Positions 50,402 through 63,500 of a stretch of DNA of 64,000 bases are shown here, one piece after another (positions within the stretch are counted from its first letter, which is position 1; each line of letters begins with the position of its first letter). The notes beneath the pieces are model-generated. The model did not search any database and was not told the DNA's origin. It worked only from the letters and a program-made list of their open reading frames with translations. The stretch is from Cyanoderma ruficeps (lineage: Eukaryota > Chordata > Aves > Passeriformes > Timaliidae): positions 1,789,292-1,853,291 of the forward strand of contig VZDJ01000100.1 of assembly GCA_008694505.1 (NCBI GenBank), read 5' to 3'. The position numbers were made by a program, and so were the translations under genes.

Positions 50402-53400
50402 TTTTTAATTCTTTTAAAATTATATTGCATTATCTGGCTTAGAAGGAACAAAACACCATTTCACAAACTTTATTTCATTGTTGATAAAACATAATACAAA
50501 CTCAGCAATTGCTTACCATATCTTTTCCCTCAAGACCACCCTGAAATCCTAAGCAAGTCAAAAGGGCCATACTGAGAATAAATATCAAAGACACTGCCAA
50601 ATATGCCTTTCTATTTAATTAGCAGAGCAGCTCATTAGCAGAAGTGCTGTACAGGAGAGTTTGCCTGTAGCCCTTGCTGACATCAAGGACTGCAGAGAAG
50701 TAGGTTGCAGTCACACATGCAGAAAGCCAGCCAGTGCTGGCAGCAACAGCAGTGCATGGCAGAGCTGGGGACAGGGATATCTGTTCTCTAATGCAGGTGT
50801 AACTCTGCAGCACACTGTGATGAGAAGTGAGATTTGGAATCTTTGGGGGGCACTGGATACAGCAGCACAGAGCACAGGCGGCAGAGCACATCCCTGCCCC
50901 ACCAGCTGTGAACGTTTTCTGTGTGCGGGAGGAATGGGTGGGAAAGACAGCCCTTGTCTACAGTGTGTGGATGCTGTCTTGTCCCAGAGCACCACACAGT
51001 CACAAGTGGTAAACAAACACTACCATCAGAAAACATATGCAATATCCCTGTGCGTAGGAGTGGATGACTGTCTGCACCTAGTCTACACGGTGAAAAGGAA
51101 TTGCTCACAATGAAGCCTCAGCAGCCTGCTTATGGGTTAAACAGCTTGTCACTGAGCAGCACCGTTTATTATTTGGTTAGATTTTAGTACTTGCTCAGCA
51201 CAAAGCAGCTAATACTCACAGAATGCTCCAGGAAATGAAAAGGCTATTTGTCTGAACCAAAGGCAGTTCATTGCAGCCTCTCCAAGGAGGAGCGTGTCCA
51301 TGATAACATGGGTTGTTGTTGAGGATATCTTAGCTTAAAATACCAACAGAATCTTCATTTACAATAATTTGAGGGTTTCTTAAACCGTCTTCTATTGAGA
51401 AAATAAAATTTGGGGGACTTATGTAGTCACAGCTGTTACTAATCAAATTTATTTAAGAGAGTAATGTGAAACAGCATGTTTGTGCAAGTTCATAATCACA
51501 GCAGAATTAAATCATTTTTACAGAGCATTTATTTGAAACGTTCTGTACACAAACTTTGAATATGGCAGAGAATATTTCCCTTGCAGTTTAGGTTTGATTT
51601 CATTCCTGGAAACCACTATAAAAATCCTGCTCACTTGCGGTGGGGTTCTTTATTTATGCTCAGTTTTAGTTTTAAGACCTGTGACAAACACCAGATTGCT
51701 CACGTTCGTCACGACATGGGCAGAGTCACTACACATCCTGCCCTGCCTCCTGGTACTACCCTGCCAGCATAACACACTTCTGCCTCACTCTGGAACAGCC
51801 TGCTCAGCAGGTTTCCCCTCTGTAGGCGTCCAGGTCTGGAGCTGGAAAAGGGGTTTTGAACTTCACATGGCTCCTGGCACATCTGCAGTTACAGCCACAG
51901 TGTCACAGTCACTTCTTAAAATGATGCTCTCTGCATCAATGTTACTCTTTGTGCACTGCCAAGATCAGCCCTGTACTGGTTGTCTGTACAAAGACAGGTC
52001 CTGCTCATCTTGGCAAGAATTTTGGATCCAGCAGAGACCAGGAGGCCACCTGCTTTCAGAGTCACCAGCTTCTCCCTTTCTCTTCCCCACCCACAAATCC
52101 TCTTTTAAAAAAACACATGCTGCTAATTTTTAAAAAAGGTGTAATATCCGAAAATCTAGTTTTTAGGGCTTTTAATGCCTATGTTCACCAGCCTTTTTCT
52201 TCTCCAATACGTCTATCAACTTTTTTCCTGAACAGTGCCAGGTGCAGGGATTTTTTTAAAGGAGGCTTTACTAGTTCAGTGGAAACTGGCCAAAAGCCAC
52301 GAACTTTTTCCAGGCAGCTGACTAGCCACCTGCAACGGGTGATGCCAATGCCCTTTCCTCATGGCTGAAACATGTCAACTCATCACAGGCCTGGCAAGAA
52401 GATCACACAGCCCATTAGCAACTTCCCTTGAAACACACAAATTGTAAAGACTCCTTCCATCTCTTTGCCCAAGCCTTAGTAGAAATAAATTGCTTGCTGT
52501 CCTTGTTTTTAATGTCTCTTACCTCTGCATTCCCAAGTGTCAAACTTTTTTCTCCACAGAAAGAAAATACTTCTCCAAGCAAATCTCTCAAAATCCTTGG
52601 CAATGATGGAAACCTTCTTTACCAATAGCTTGTGAGAGAAGCTGGAGTCTTGTGAGATTTCTTGCAGTCTTGTGAGGGCAAGGAGAAACATGTGGGGATG
52701 GAGAATAATCGCATCCAGACTTTTTTACTCCCTTACCTACCAAATTCTATGTGAAGGATAGGAAGTCAGGCAGAGAGACAAATGATGTCACTTCATCTCC
52801 CGTGTGCCATCTGTTTTTTCCAGTCCGAGCTTCCTATACACTTAGATGGTGACAGCTCATCAGAAAGGAATCATCCCAGCAGGCATACTGCCATTTTGTA
52901 AGGCACAGAGCATTTTCACCCTGCCTTGCTTTGCTCTCCTTTGTTTTGGCACTTCAGTTATCCCTCTGTACCAGTCTGACTATATACCTACACCTATTTC
53001 CTTAATCCATCTCTTTTGAGAAATCTTCCACTTCTCAGCCTTGACCTTCCAGCTACTTTCCTTGCCTCCTATAACCATTTATTCCTTAAAAGTTACTCAA
53101 ACATATCTGTGTTTGTCCCATCATTCATGGGGGAAGCTGGGAACTAGCTAGCCAGCAAGAGCAGTATGGTACCACAGTTGCATCCACTAATAATTTCAAA
53201 GTTTTTGGGTTTCTTGTTGACTTAGTCTTTATGTTATTTTTTCAATGATAATGTTTTTGAGAGATTATACAAAACAAAAGCACTGATATGAGTCCATAAA
53301 TTTAACTTCAACTTAATTCACTGGAAGCATCTGTCAGAAACAACTTTCTCATGATTAAAATACTTTGACCAAAGATTCAGTCAAAAAAACCCAAAAACCA

Positions 53401-56400
53401 AAGTGGTCAAGTTAAAGTGATACCTCAACTGGGACCATCTTAGTGGTTTTACTATGGAGGGAAAAAAAAATCTGCAATTATTCATCAAAAATCAATTATT
53501 CATTGCTTGCAAGCTCACAGAGCAGGTGTTAACCTGGCATATCAACTTCTACAAATATTATTAGCACTTCAAAGACACCACAAATATTGAAGTAGATAAA
53601 TTCTCTATTACTTATTCTCCTCCAACATATCCTTAAGCAGGACAACACAGCTTGTCATCTTTTGCCTGCTGAGTTAATGCTGAGAATATGTATTAGGTAT
53701 GATGTATTCAGTTCAAGGAAAGGGCTTCATTTGAACTGATAAAAAGTAAGAATTTTTCCTGCAGTTAAGGGAGAGATCTTGTCCCTACTTTTCCTTTTAG
53801 ACCTTCCATTCTGTTGGTTCCAGAAATAAGTTATATCTTCTTATACCTCACACTATAAGATAAAGTTGCAATGGAGTTTTAAGGAGAGTATGATGGCAGT
53901 GACTTTAGGATGTCCTAGTGTTTTCTAAGTCTACAATATGGCCAAAGACACTGACTCTGTTTCACTTAGTTTTGATCTCCATGTTGATGGAAATACTCTG
54001 TATACTATTGGGAGATCACAGTTTCCATAATAAGCATATTATATAATTTAACAGACTATCCCACTTATTTCTTAGAAGAGAATCAGTCTAAGTAGTTACT
54101 ATGAGCCACCTTGTCACTCAGTGACACTCGTGTTTTGTTCTAGCTGTTTTTTGGTTTTCCACACCATTGCAGAAAGCACTTTTCCTTGTCTGAATCTCAG
54201 ATGTAAGCTGGAGCTGGCAGCATGTGGCCTACAGAGCTAGGGCTGCTGAGGCAGCACTCTTGGAAGGATGACTTGTGCTACAACACATCCTTCATCCGTT
54301 GTGTTTGCTGTCCTCAAAATCCAGTGCAGTCTCCAACCTCCCTACTTTCCAGGGTATGCAGTGAATATTTAGATGGTCTTGGGACAGATGGCTTGAGTCT
54401 ATGGTTTGTACTGTGAAGAACTGGTTCCCAGACTTGACTTCTTCAGACCTGAAGTTATGACCCTGCACAAAACAGAGATCTAAAAAAACAAATGCCTGGT
54501 CTACAAAGTTTGGTTTACCATCAGGTAATGAGTGAGTGAAGAAATCAGGAAACATCTTTAGTTGCAGATAAATTTCCATGCATCACCAATGTATTTCCCA
54601 TGCAACACCATCATGATGTACTCAGGAAGAGAAAGCTAGAGTATTTTATAATTCATTTGGCAAATCGGATTTATTTGTGTATGCATTTGAGTTGTGTCTG
54701 CAAAATGTCTCTAGATATTTAGTCATGACACATTGAAACACGAGAAACTTGCTATTTTTTAAAATGAAGTGAGACCTGATCAGATGAGACTGAAGAACTA
54801 AGAGCTTCCTTTGTGAACACATTGCTTCCTTCTATACACAATGCCAGCTGCTTGACAGCAGCTTTCTGCTCAAACTCAAGGCTCTGCCTAAAAACACCTT
54901 CAGGCTTGCAGATCTAGGGCTTGAGGTATGGGTTGAGTGATGAGTAAAGGTGTGAACTCAGGTCAGAAGCAAGCATCTGTCCATAGAGCAATTGCAGGGT
55001 GCAAATACAAACATGCTACATTTTCAGAAAGGTCTTCCCCAGATACAAATCCACGGTACCCAGGCAAAATGGATGTGGAGAGGGACACAACACATACCAG
55101 CTTAAAGGCACAAGAGCCCTAAAACCAACATGTGTGACCACAGGCACCTTGATCACCCAGTTGTGTTCTTCTGCTGATTTCTCAGCTGGGCAGACCTGAA
55201 GAGATCAGCAGGACTGGGAGCAGAATTAGTCCAAACACAAAACCTTCTCCATGTATATTTTGCCATGAAGTAAAAAAACGACCAATCAACCAAACAAAGC
55301 CCCAGAACATGCTAACCTCTGCAAGTCCTTTTTGTTAAGACTTGAACACCCAGGCTTGAGTCCTTAAAACATAAGTAACTCTTGGATATCTGATTAAAAA
55401 ACTTTCCAAATCCACATTTCTATGCTCTCTGGATCCGTAATGATTATTGCTATGAAAATGAAGACTGAAAGATGTAATGTCTCAAAGAAGACACAAATGA
55501 AATTATTTGAAATAACCCCTGAGTTCACAAAGGACTGATATGAGGCAAGTTTTCTTATATAAATGCATAATATTTCTCAACAAAATAGTAATTTTAAAAA
55601 AACCTAGAAAATGGCAAGTTAAAATTACCTTTGATTTATGGATCAAGCTCATTTTTAGCTGATTTTAAAACAGCTTTTAAAATAATTACTTGAATTACTA
55701 TTTCTTTTTATTTTTCTAAGCACTGTAACAACATACAGCTGCTGCAGTCTATTTTTCTGCATCTTGCAAAAAACTTTGGATAATTCTTTGGATAATTTCT
55801 TTAAACATGAAATAGTATTTAAATACTCTTTTAAGCTACAGAAAATATACTTTGTATGAGCAAGGGGATGTGGTAGAATTACTGCCAGAAACTGTTAAAT
55901 GGCTTGCATCAATATCTATACTTCTGTCTGAAAAGGAGGGAAAAAAATGTTAGAAGGACATGCAAAACCTCTCTCTCCTCTCCTCTCCTCTCCTTTCTCT
56001 TTCCCCTTATGGAACATTACAGATTTTACACTAAATAGACTACCCTAAAGTTTACAGAGCAAGTAGGCAACAGAGTCTCAAGAATTTAATTCCTTCGACT
56101 GAGTCAGCAAGTTATGATCACAACAAAAACCCAACCTGGGAATGAAAATAATTTTTCTTTAAGATTGTCAGAGAAATCACCTTTTCAGTGATAAAATTTG
56201 GATCATTTTCTTAAATTTTTTGGCTGTATCTTATTCCAACCTGTGATTTCATGGCCCTTGATTTTCTCTCTCTATGGTGCAATCTAAAATTTGAGCTTAG
56301 ACAGGCTTTAATCAAGATAAAAGCTGTATCACCTTTTAGCTAGTAACATACCAGAAATCATTATTAANTCCCTCTCCTCAACTTAATCTGTGTCTTTACC

Positions 56401-56904
56401 CTCCCTTCCCTATGAGTACTGAACCAAGAAGCTCTGAGAGAAAAGAAGCTCGAGACAGACCAAACGAATGTTAATCTCGGACGCCGTTTTGCTAATAGGC
56501 ACAGCCGTTGTTTCTGCTCAGTGCAAACTGTATTATTTGTGTTCAATCAGTTGCACTCGTGTAGTTTGACTGTCTTATCTATCCTGTAGGGCTGAACAAA
56601 ACGGCACACCCACTGAAACCAAACATGAATTTATTTTCTGTAAAAGCAGGACTGAGACATGAAAGCTGTGAAAGAATCTTGTTAGCAATTCTCTGTGTAG
56701 GCAGCATGTTTCACTTTAATCATATGCATTACAGCCTCTACTCATCGCTTCAAATTCACTCCTAGAGCTTTTCTGCACATCAGTTTGGCTAACCCACTTT
56801 CTGATGTTCCTGTCTCTGTATAAGAAAGTTGGAAACTATTCTGCTTTTTACGCTGCGAACGAAACAGCAAGACTACACACACACNACACATACACACAGG
56901 CAGA
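50402..56904 (-). other. SEMA6A: Presumed SEMA6A intron 1, promoter-proximal part
   Basis: About 6.5 kb with no recognised exon. The longer open frames at 50661-51113 and 51594-52133 are unlike known proteins. A TCTCC microsatellite at 55970-56008 and a single N at 56368 are the only distinct structures. Confidence 0.6.
55970..56008 (+). repeat. (CTCTC)n pyrimidine microsatellite
   Basis: Repeated TCTCC units, four of them perfect, flanked by CT-rich sequence. Confidence 0.9.
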
Positions 56905-57120
56905 GGCAGGACGAGCGCCTTTGGAGAGCACGGCTCGCGCCCACCATTCCCCGGCGCTGCCCCGCGCTTCCCGCCGCTCCCTCCCGCTGTCCCCCGGCCG
57001 CCAGCGGAGCCTGCACGGAGCTCTTCCGACGCAAGAGGGCAGGCGACATGCGGAGGACAGCGCCAGCAGCCGGCGCCGAGCAGGAGAACTTCGAGAATTG
57101 CTCAAGCACTTCTCCCGTCC
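56905..57120 (-). promoter_or_regulatory. SEMA6A: CpG island; candidate SEMA6A promoter and non-coding first exon
   Basis: This is the only strongly GC-rich block in the window: about 26 CpG dinucleotides in 210 bases, against very few in the surrounding sequence. It includes CCCGCGCTTCCCGCCGCTCC-type sequence with GC-box-like CCCCGGC and GGCGCCG words. SEMA6A needs a non-coding exon upstream of the acceptor at 18225, and this island lies 38.7 kb upstream in the right direction. I could not find a convincing GTRAGT donor on the minus strand inside it, so the exon boundary is unknown. A divergent or unrelated transcript, possibly a non-coding RNA on the plus strand, could also start here. Confidence 0.6.
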
Positions 57121-58375
57121 AGTGTAACAATGTGTGTGACCAAGCCCTTCTCCTGCTCCTCCCGCCATTACACTATTAGTCACAGCTGTATCACTGCATT
57201 AAAAACTGTAACAAAAAGAGGATGTTCTCGTTCTCTTGAAACCTGTACAATTTACAAGGCCACTCTGGAACAGGAGGAAGTAACTTTGCCTCTTTCCGAG
57301 ATTTGACATGCAGGCTAATAAAAATGCGACAGATTCTCTCTGTGTATTCCACCCGCTGGAATATTTAAGGCTCTCCCCACCATAGATGTATTTCGGTAAA
57401 TGTGTTGTGTTCGTTCTTACACAACCCTGCTATTTAAATGTGGGTAGTTGTTAGAGCAGGCTGTCATACGACGGCTGTCTAGAAGTAGGCAGTGCAGCAG
57501 CAAAGTAGCACACCAGCCCCCCTACTAACACGTTCTCTGCTGGCTTACTGTTGAAAAAATTCCAGTACTTGAATCTCTGAAGCTAAAATACCAACTCAAT
57601 TTACAGATCCATTGCAATCCCGTGCCTTCTTGATTGTTTTGATATTTTTATTTGTTATTACTGATATTTTGAGCTTGTGACTTAAGCTCCAAAAAAAACA
57701 CCCCAAAACCAGCAATAATAACTCCTAATGAAGTCAGCAAGGTCTACATCCCCAATATGAACAAATCAGAGGTTAGCTCTTCTAGACAAACTCCGAGCCT
57801 AGCAAAATAAACATAGAGATGCAATCTGAAGCACAACTGTGCCCTCATTTTTCTGTTTGATGCTAACAGATCAAAAGTTAGATCATGTTAATCTGTATTT
57901 TCTTGTCTCCATGCAGCTTCTCTTCATTATACACATAAGCAATGTAATTGGTTCTGATGACATGTCCATGTGAACTAAGGACACTCGTTTGAGTAGATAG
58001 TTGGATATTTGGAGCCTGGCACAAAGGAGGAGCTGAGGAGTAGTCCTAAAAATGCAGTGGTAAAGCATCTGTGTAGACGTTCCAGGTTTTGAAAAGTTCT
58101 TTAAGTTCTTTGACTGTGACAACAATGAATTCTTTTATCTGCTTCAATCTAAAAGAGATTACTGACCATTTATGGAAAAAAAAGAGTAAAATTAATTGAT
58201 TTGCTATTGGAAGTAATTCAATGAAAGTGCCCTTACAGACCACTTCAGACATCAGCAGGCATTATATAGTCTATATTTTCCACTCCTTTGCAGAACATCA
58301 CCAGCATTTAGCCATACCAACATGTTATCAGGAAGGCCCTGAATAAGCAACACTGGAAATGGGTGTTATTTCTAT

Positions 58376-58472
58376 GTTTTTTTTAGGGGTTTTTTTTGCA
58401 GGGGGGGGGTGTTGCTTGTTTGGTATTTTGTTTGTTTTGGTTTTGGGGTTTTGTTTTTGGGGTTTTTTTTGC
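58376..58472 (+). repeat. G/T-rich low-complexity tract with G-runs
   Basis: T-runs separated by GGGG (58386-58389), nine G (58401-58409), GGGG (58445-58448) and GGGG (58459-58462). Simple sequence, with some G-quadruplex potential on the plus strand. Confidence 0.9.
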
Positions 58473-59133
58473 AAATGATGTTATCTCCAGTATTTCATCT
58501 ACTAGAGAGAGATTATGACAAAGATGAAGACAAACAAAAACAAATAGTTAGAAATGTAAAAGGTGCACTGAAAAGGAATTAAAATTCACCTGTCAGAGAA
58601 CTTGTACTATTCCACAAGTTGCCTTGTATTTTCAAATTTTTTCTCTGAGAGACATTTTAACACACGTATGTAGTACTCTTAATAATGTTTTGACAAGTCA
58701 AAACTGAATTTAACTTACAATCATCCAGTCACCAGCCTGCATCTCACCCCTTCAAGCCATTAGCTGTATGTTGGCTAAATCCGCCTTTTGGACTACGTGT
58801 TGTTGAACGACAGCAGGATTTTTTTTTTTTTTAATATCTTGGGAAAGGAAGTGTTCTGGCAGCATGTCTAGGTCTTATGTGTAGAACAGGATAAAGTGGA
58901 CACCACCCTGAAATATACGCATCTCGTGATAGAATTAATCAGTTTCTGAACACGATGAACTTCCCCCATAACAGAATTAAAAGGAAACACCTTGCAGATA
59001 ATAATAAAAAAGTGTAGTAGCTCATGCACAAATCTTTCCTTTTCCCGGAGCAGATCTTTAAGAATTCAGTTCTTAATTTCTTTTTAAAGTAAAACAAATT
59101 CCTGTTCCAAATCAAGAATAATTTTACTGGGTA

Positions 59134-59134
59134 N

Positions 59135-59167
<33 letters not shown>

Positions 59168-59200
59168 AACAAAAAAATCAAAAACAAAACCACAAAAGAC
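59134..59200 (+). repeat. Poly-A tract with one ambiguous base
   Basis: One N at 59134, then 31 A, then an AACAAAA-rich tail. It could be the tail of an inserted retroposed sequence, but nothing upstream is recognisable as a SINE or processed gene. Confidence 0.85.
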
Positions 59201-60365
59201 ACCACCCCATTTTAAATCATCACTACTTTAGTCTTTTTACTTCTAAACCTGACATAACTCTCCACTTAAATTTCTTCCCAAAAACAAACAAACAAAAAAA
59301 CCCTAACAAAACCAAACCCCCAAATCCCGAAAAGTTCTGAACAACGTATTTTTAGAAAACAAAGTCGTACTGCAGGGACACTGTACATATAAGATATGTT
59401 ACATAATCATTCTCATATAACAGAGTACACCAAATTTTAAAAAAACAATTTAACTGTGATAATTTCTGACTTAATGTGGTTTGGATCTCTAAGTTGTAAT
59501 TGCAAAAGATGTACATTTATAATTAACGAGTACAAATTATTCAGAAGTGGAATGTGTTGAATGCCATTAGAAGTTTATACACATAGTATCAGTACCAAGT
59601 TCTGTTCATACAGAAAATTAAATTCAAAAGTTGATTTTAATGCACTATGCCCTTCTTTCATTAGAGAGCTCTGATAAAAAGCCAGTAATAAAAAGACTAT
59701 GACCCAAAGTTCAAGATTGCAGCTGAACAGCCTCTAATCCTCTTTCTATTAAAAAAGGCATTTTTGACTCAAATAGGAGGCTGCATTTAGGGACGCTCAT
59801 GGCATGAAGTACCACTCAAGAAAGATAATCCTGTGGGACTCAGCCTTGCTCTGCCATCAGGCAACAGACCTCAGGCTGTGCCCTGCGTGTGGAGTATCTG
59901 TTGGAAAAGGCGTGTCATCCTGCCCTTTTCCTTGCTGTGGAGTTTTGGGACAGGATTCCCACACAAACCCAGGCGTGCGGGCCAGGGTTCCAGCTGCCCT
60001 CCAATCATTCCTCCCCACTACCAGTAGGATGTGTGTACTCCGCTTACACCCGCTGACCAGCTGCAGGGATGGGGGGAGCTTTGAGGCTGAATAGGGCACA
60101 GTCTCCTCTGTTTTTTCATAAGCACACAGCCCAAGACAAGCCTCAACCTTCTACGAATGTTCAGGTGGTAAGATGCTATTAAGCATATGAGAGATTTGCA
60201 AAGCAAACGCTGTGACATCACTTAAGGGACACAAACACAAAAACTACTTTGACAGAAATTATTATTTTCTTTTCTTTATAAGATTAGTATATTTGATGCT
60301 AAAATTATGCTATTTGGGCATGCAGAAGAACCTTTATTACTAATCATAAATAAACTGAAAGAAAA

Positions 60366-60533
60366 ATATTCCCAGGGAAGTGGCTGAGTCACCAACTCAG
60401 GTGATACACAGAGGTATATAAAAGATGTATAGATGTAGGCTTTAGGTACATGGTTAGTGGTGGACTCAGCAGTGTTAGTTTAAGGGTTGGACTTAATGAT
60501 CTTCAAGGACATTTCCAAACTAAATAATTCTAT
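60366..60533 (+). mobile_element. CR1 LINE 3' end
   Basis: AGTGGCTGAGTCACCAACTC, then TAAAAGATGTATAGATGTAG, then GTACATGGTTAGTGGTGGAC and GGTTGGACTTAATGATCTTC follow the 3' untranslated part of CR1 in order. It ends in AAATAATTCTATACTGA, where an intact copy has ATTCTATGATTCT repeats. It is 5'-truncated and diverged. Confidence 0.87.
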
Positions 60534-63500
60534 ACTGAACTCTAAATGGTGTAAGGGCTTGTTGATGGGTGCTGAATTGAAATACATTTTTACCCACCAA
60601 CAGGAACCACACTGGCTCTTTATACTGAGTATTGACTTATAACTCACTTCTCTGTTTCTTGGAGGCAAAAAATAAACAGCAAGCAAAAAAAACCCCAAAT
60701 CCACTAGTGTTAAAGAAGGTACAAATGTTCCTTACAGAACTGCTTAAATTTCTATGCAGGGGGATCCTATATCTAACCTGAAACTAAATGGAATATAATA
60801 AATTCTGAGGAAAAAAACACAACGGAATTCGTACATCTACAGCTTTTGACCCAAGTTATTGCCTCTGTTACAATTTTCTTACTCAATCACTACCTTCCTT
60901 CCAAAGGGAAATACAAAATGACAGAGGCATATTATTCTGTCAGTATAACAGAGACTTGCACATTTTGAGTTTACCAGGAAAAAGACTGGGATTCGTTTTA
61001 TGCAAAATATATGTGTACAATACAGATCCAGAAGATTATAAACCTAAAAATTCCACATTATGTGAAAGTATAAAATTACAAATGCAGATTTTGTGTGCAT
61101 CTACCAACAAATGAGACTTTTAAAGTCAGATCAAATTTTTGGACTTCATTTGTTCAATTTGTAGGACTCCTGAGGGTTACATATAGCAGGCATATGTTCT
61201 CAATCTGCTTATTGATCTCACTTGAAAAATTGACAAGGTTGGGTAGTAAAGTCCTAAGCTGAAGCTTTAAAACTGATCTTTGAGTGCAAATTATCCATGT
61301 GAATGCAAAAAAGTGCCTATTTTCCTGATTAATTCCAATTATACTGAATTCTTTAATCTCAACTGTACATACTTTTAACATTATACTTTGACTGATTTGA
61401 ATAGTCAAGACTGGATTTTTTTTGTTGTTGTTGTAAACAGAAGATACTTAGCAAGTTTCTCTGTGCTAGACTAAAATTGCTTCATTAGAACTGGAGGGAT
61501 ATCACATCACTCTGGAGACACTGTAAAATGTAGAAGAAATGGGAATTAAATATCTGGTCAAACACGTGGCTTACTATTGATCACACAGAAGTGAAGAAGA
61601 TTTTTTTCTCAATGGGAAAAGAAAGAGGAAACAATTATTTGCTTACTAAAATATGTTTTTGCATCATTTTATATTATGCATAACAGACAAATCAATTGAT
61701 AGTGAGCACTACATTGACAAGTCAGTCTTTCAGTTTTCCTGTTAGACATATTTACTACTTTACCATTTTCTCATTCATTTTCTCAAAAAAGCTATTTCTA
61801 ACATTTCACAGCTTTACATTTCTGAAAGTATGTATGTTTTAATGCTGAATTTATGGACAAATATTGAAATGTCCCTGAAAAATACCGCCTATGCCAACAC
61901 AGCACTGAAAGAGTTGTAGTTCTGTCTGAAAAAAAGTTAATTTCCTCTTTTCTACTTGGTAATTCAAGCTGCTCTGCAGCTAACAAAAAGATTCTTATTG
62001 TCTTATTAAATTTAAGGTAGCAATAAACATTAACTCAGTCTCAAATGTGGTATCATACTGAATATAGCTAGGTTGAAAGGGAAAGTAAAACAAATTACCT
62101 GGATTGCTTAGGAACCCCTAAATACCCTAATTTACCCAACGATTTATCAGAAAAACTAATGAAAAGCTTTTTTTGTTCTTGCAATGGATAAAGGCAGCCA
62201 TTAGTCTCTGAAGTGTATGATTTTACCAGCAAGACAAAACAAAAAGCAAATCTTGGGAGTAAATATCAGCTGGACATTCACATAACAAGGTCCAGAGAGA
62301 CATACCCAGAAGTTTCCACTTTTAATCCAACTCTGAATAATGTTGGATGCTGTTCTCTGATCCTTCAGAGCTCTCCTACTGCCAAAATAACTGCAAGGCT
62401 TGCAAGTATGTATCGTAAGCCTTTCCCAAGGCACCCCAACACTATCTGAGGCACTGAAACTATGGCAACCGAATAAGAAAGCAGCTTCCATGATTAATAG
62501 ATGAAGATCCCAGCGACAGTGCCTTGCTAGGCCATAATTCAGGAATGCAGGAGGAATTAGCATAGAATCCATCTCAATCTACCAATAAAAAGTAGATTTT
62601 GAAAGGCATCAACAAAGCCACATTTTTTTTCTGCAGATAAAAAAAAAACAAAACACACACACACACACAAAAAAAACCCAAACAAAAAAACCCTATGGAA
62701 TTATAAACTGTTCAAAATCTCATTAACATTTCAATGAATGGCTGCCTCAAGAGCAAGTAATGGATAAATGTTCATGAACAATGGTGAAGGAAGCAACACT
62801 GGAAATTTTCTATTCAAGTATAAAAGCCATATGAAAAATACTCAATATATAGAACACCAGACTGAAACCGAGCAGCCATAGATAGGAAAGTAGGAATAAT
62901 GTTTGCTGCAGTCAGGAATATACTTGGATGCAGTTCTTCCCATTGTGTTGGGAATTCCTATGGGAGAGTATTTTTTCCATCTGCGGAACTGGAAAACCCC
63001 ACGATATCTATTATATACTTTACACATTTTCATTATTAGAAGGTTCCTGAGTCTATCAGGGTCATTGCAAAATCAATGACAGTTGGGAATGCCTTTTCTT
63101 TTTAAGTACATAATGAAACTTCTACTATTATTGCTGGTAAAAGTACTAGTAGTCTTCATCCAACTAAGTGTTCTCAGACTGAGGTTAAAGGGGAAAACAA
63201 AAATATTTTTTTGCACTTTTATAAGCACTAAGTTTTCACTAAAGGCAACCGAGATCATAAAAACATAGGAATGTTTGGAGTTTTTTTCCTGCTTCATGGA
63301 AAGGGTGTAATGCTGCAGTCAAGGCACGGCTCTATCTGGGAAGGATGAAGGAGATGATGCCAAAGGCTTCCCATCCTGAGGACAGGGCCCATGCTGCTCT
63401 GTCACGGAGGTGCAGCAATGCTGTGCACCTGGAAACTCTAACTTCAGAACTGCAGGCATATTGCAAAAGTGTACGGCTGTGGAAAGTTCCTTAGTAGCAA

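Larger units (their letters stand above)
57121..60365. other. Presumed 5' flank of SEMA6A, near part
   Basis: No coding sequence was recognised. The near side is AT-rich with several ATTTAA words, none placed as a convincing TATA box. Low-complexity tracts at 58376-58472 and 59134-59200 are listed separately. Confidence 0.55.

Noticed and set aside
50661..52368. Several open frames of 100-180 residues on both strands.
   Set aside because: Overlapping frames, no recognisable domain, no splice context and no known homologue; expected by chance in this less AT-rich stretch.
56804..57183. Open frames across the CpG island on both strands.
   Set aside because: Arg, Pro and Ala-rich translations are the normal by-product of GC-rich DNA, the frames contain an ambiguous base, and the island is better explained as promoter or non-coding exon.
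59134..59200. Poly-A tract as the tail of a processed pseudogene.
   Set aside because: No recognisable coding sequence or target-site duplication upstream; simple A-rich sequence is enough to explain it.
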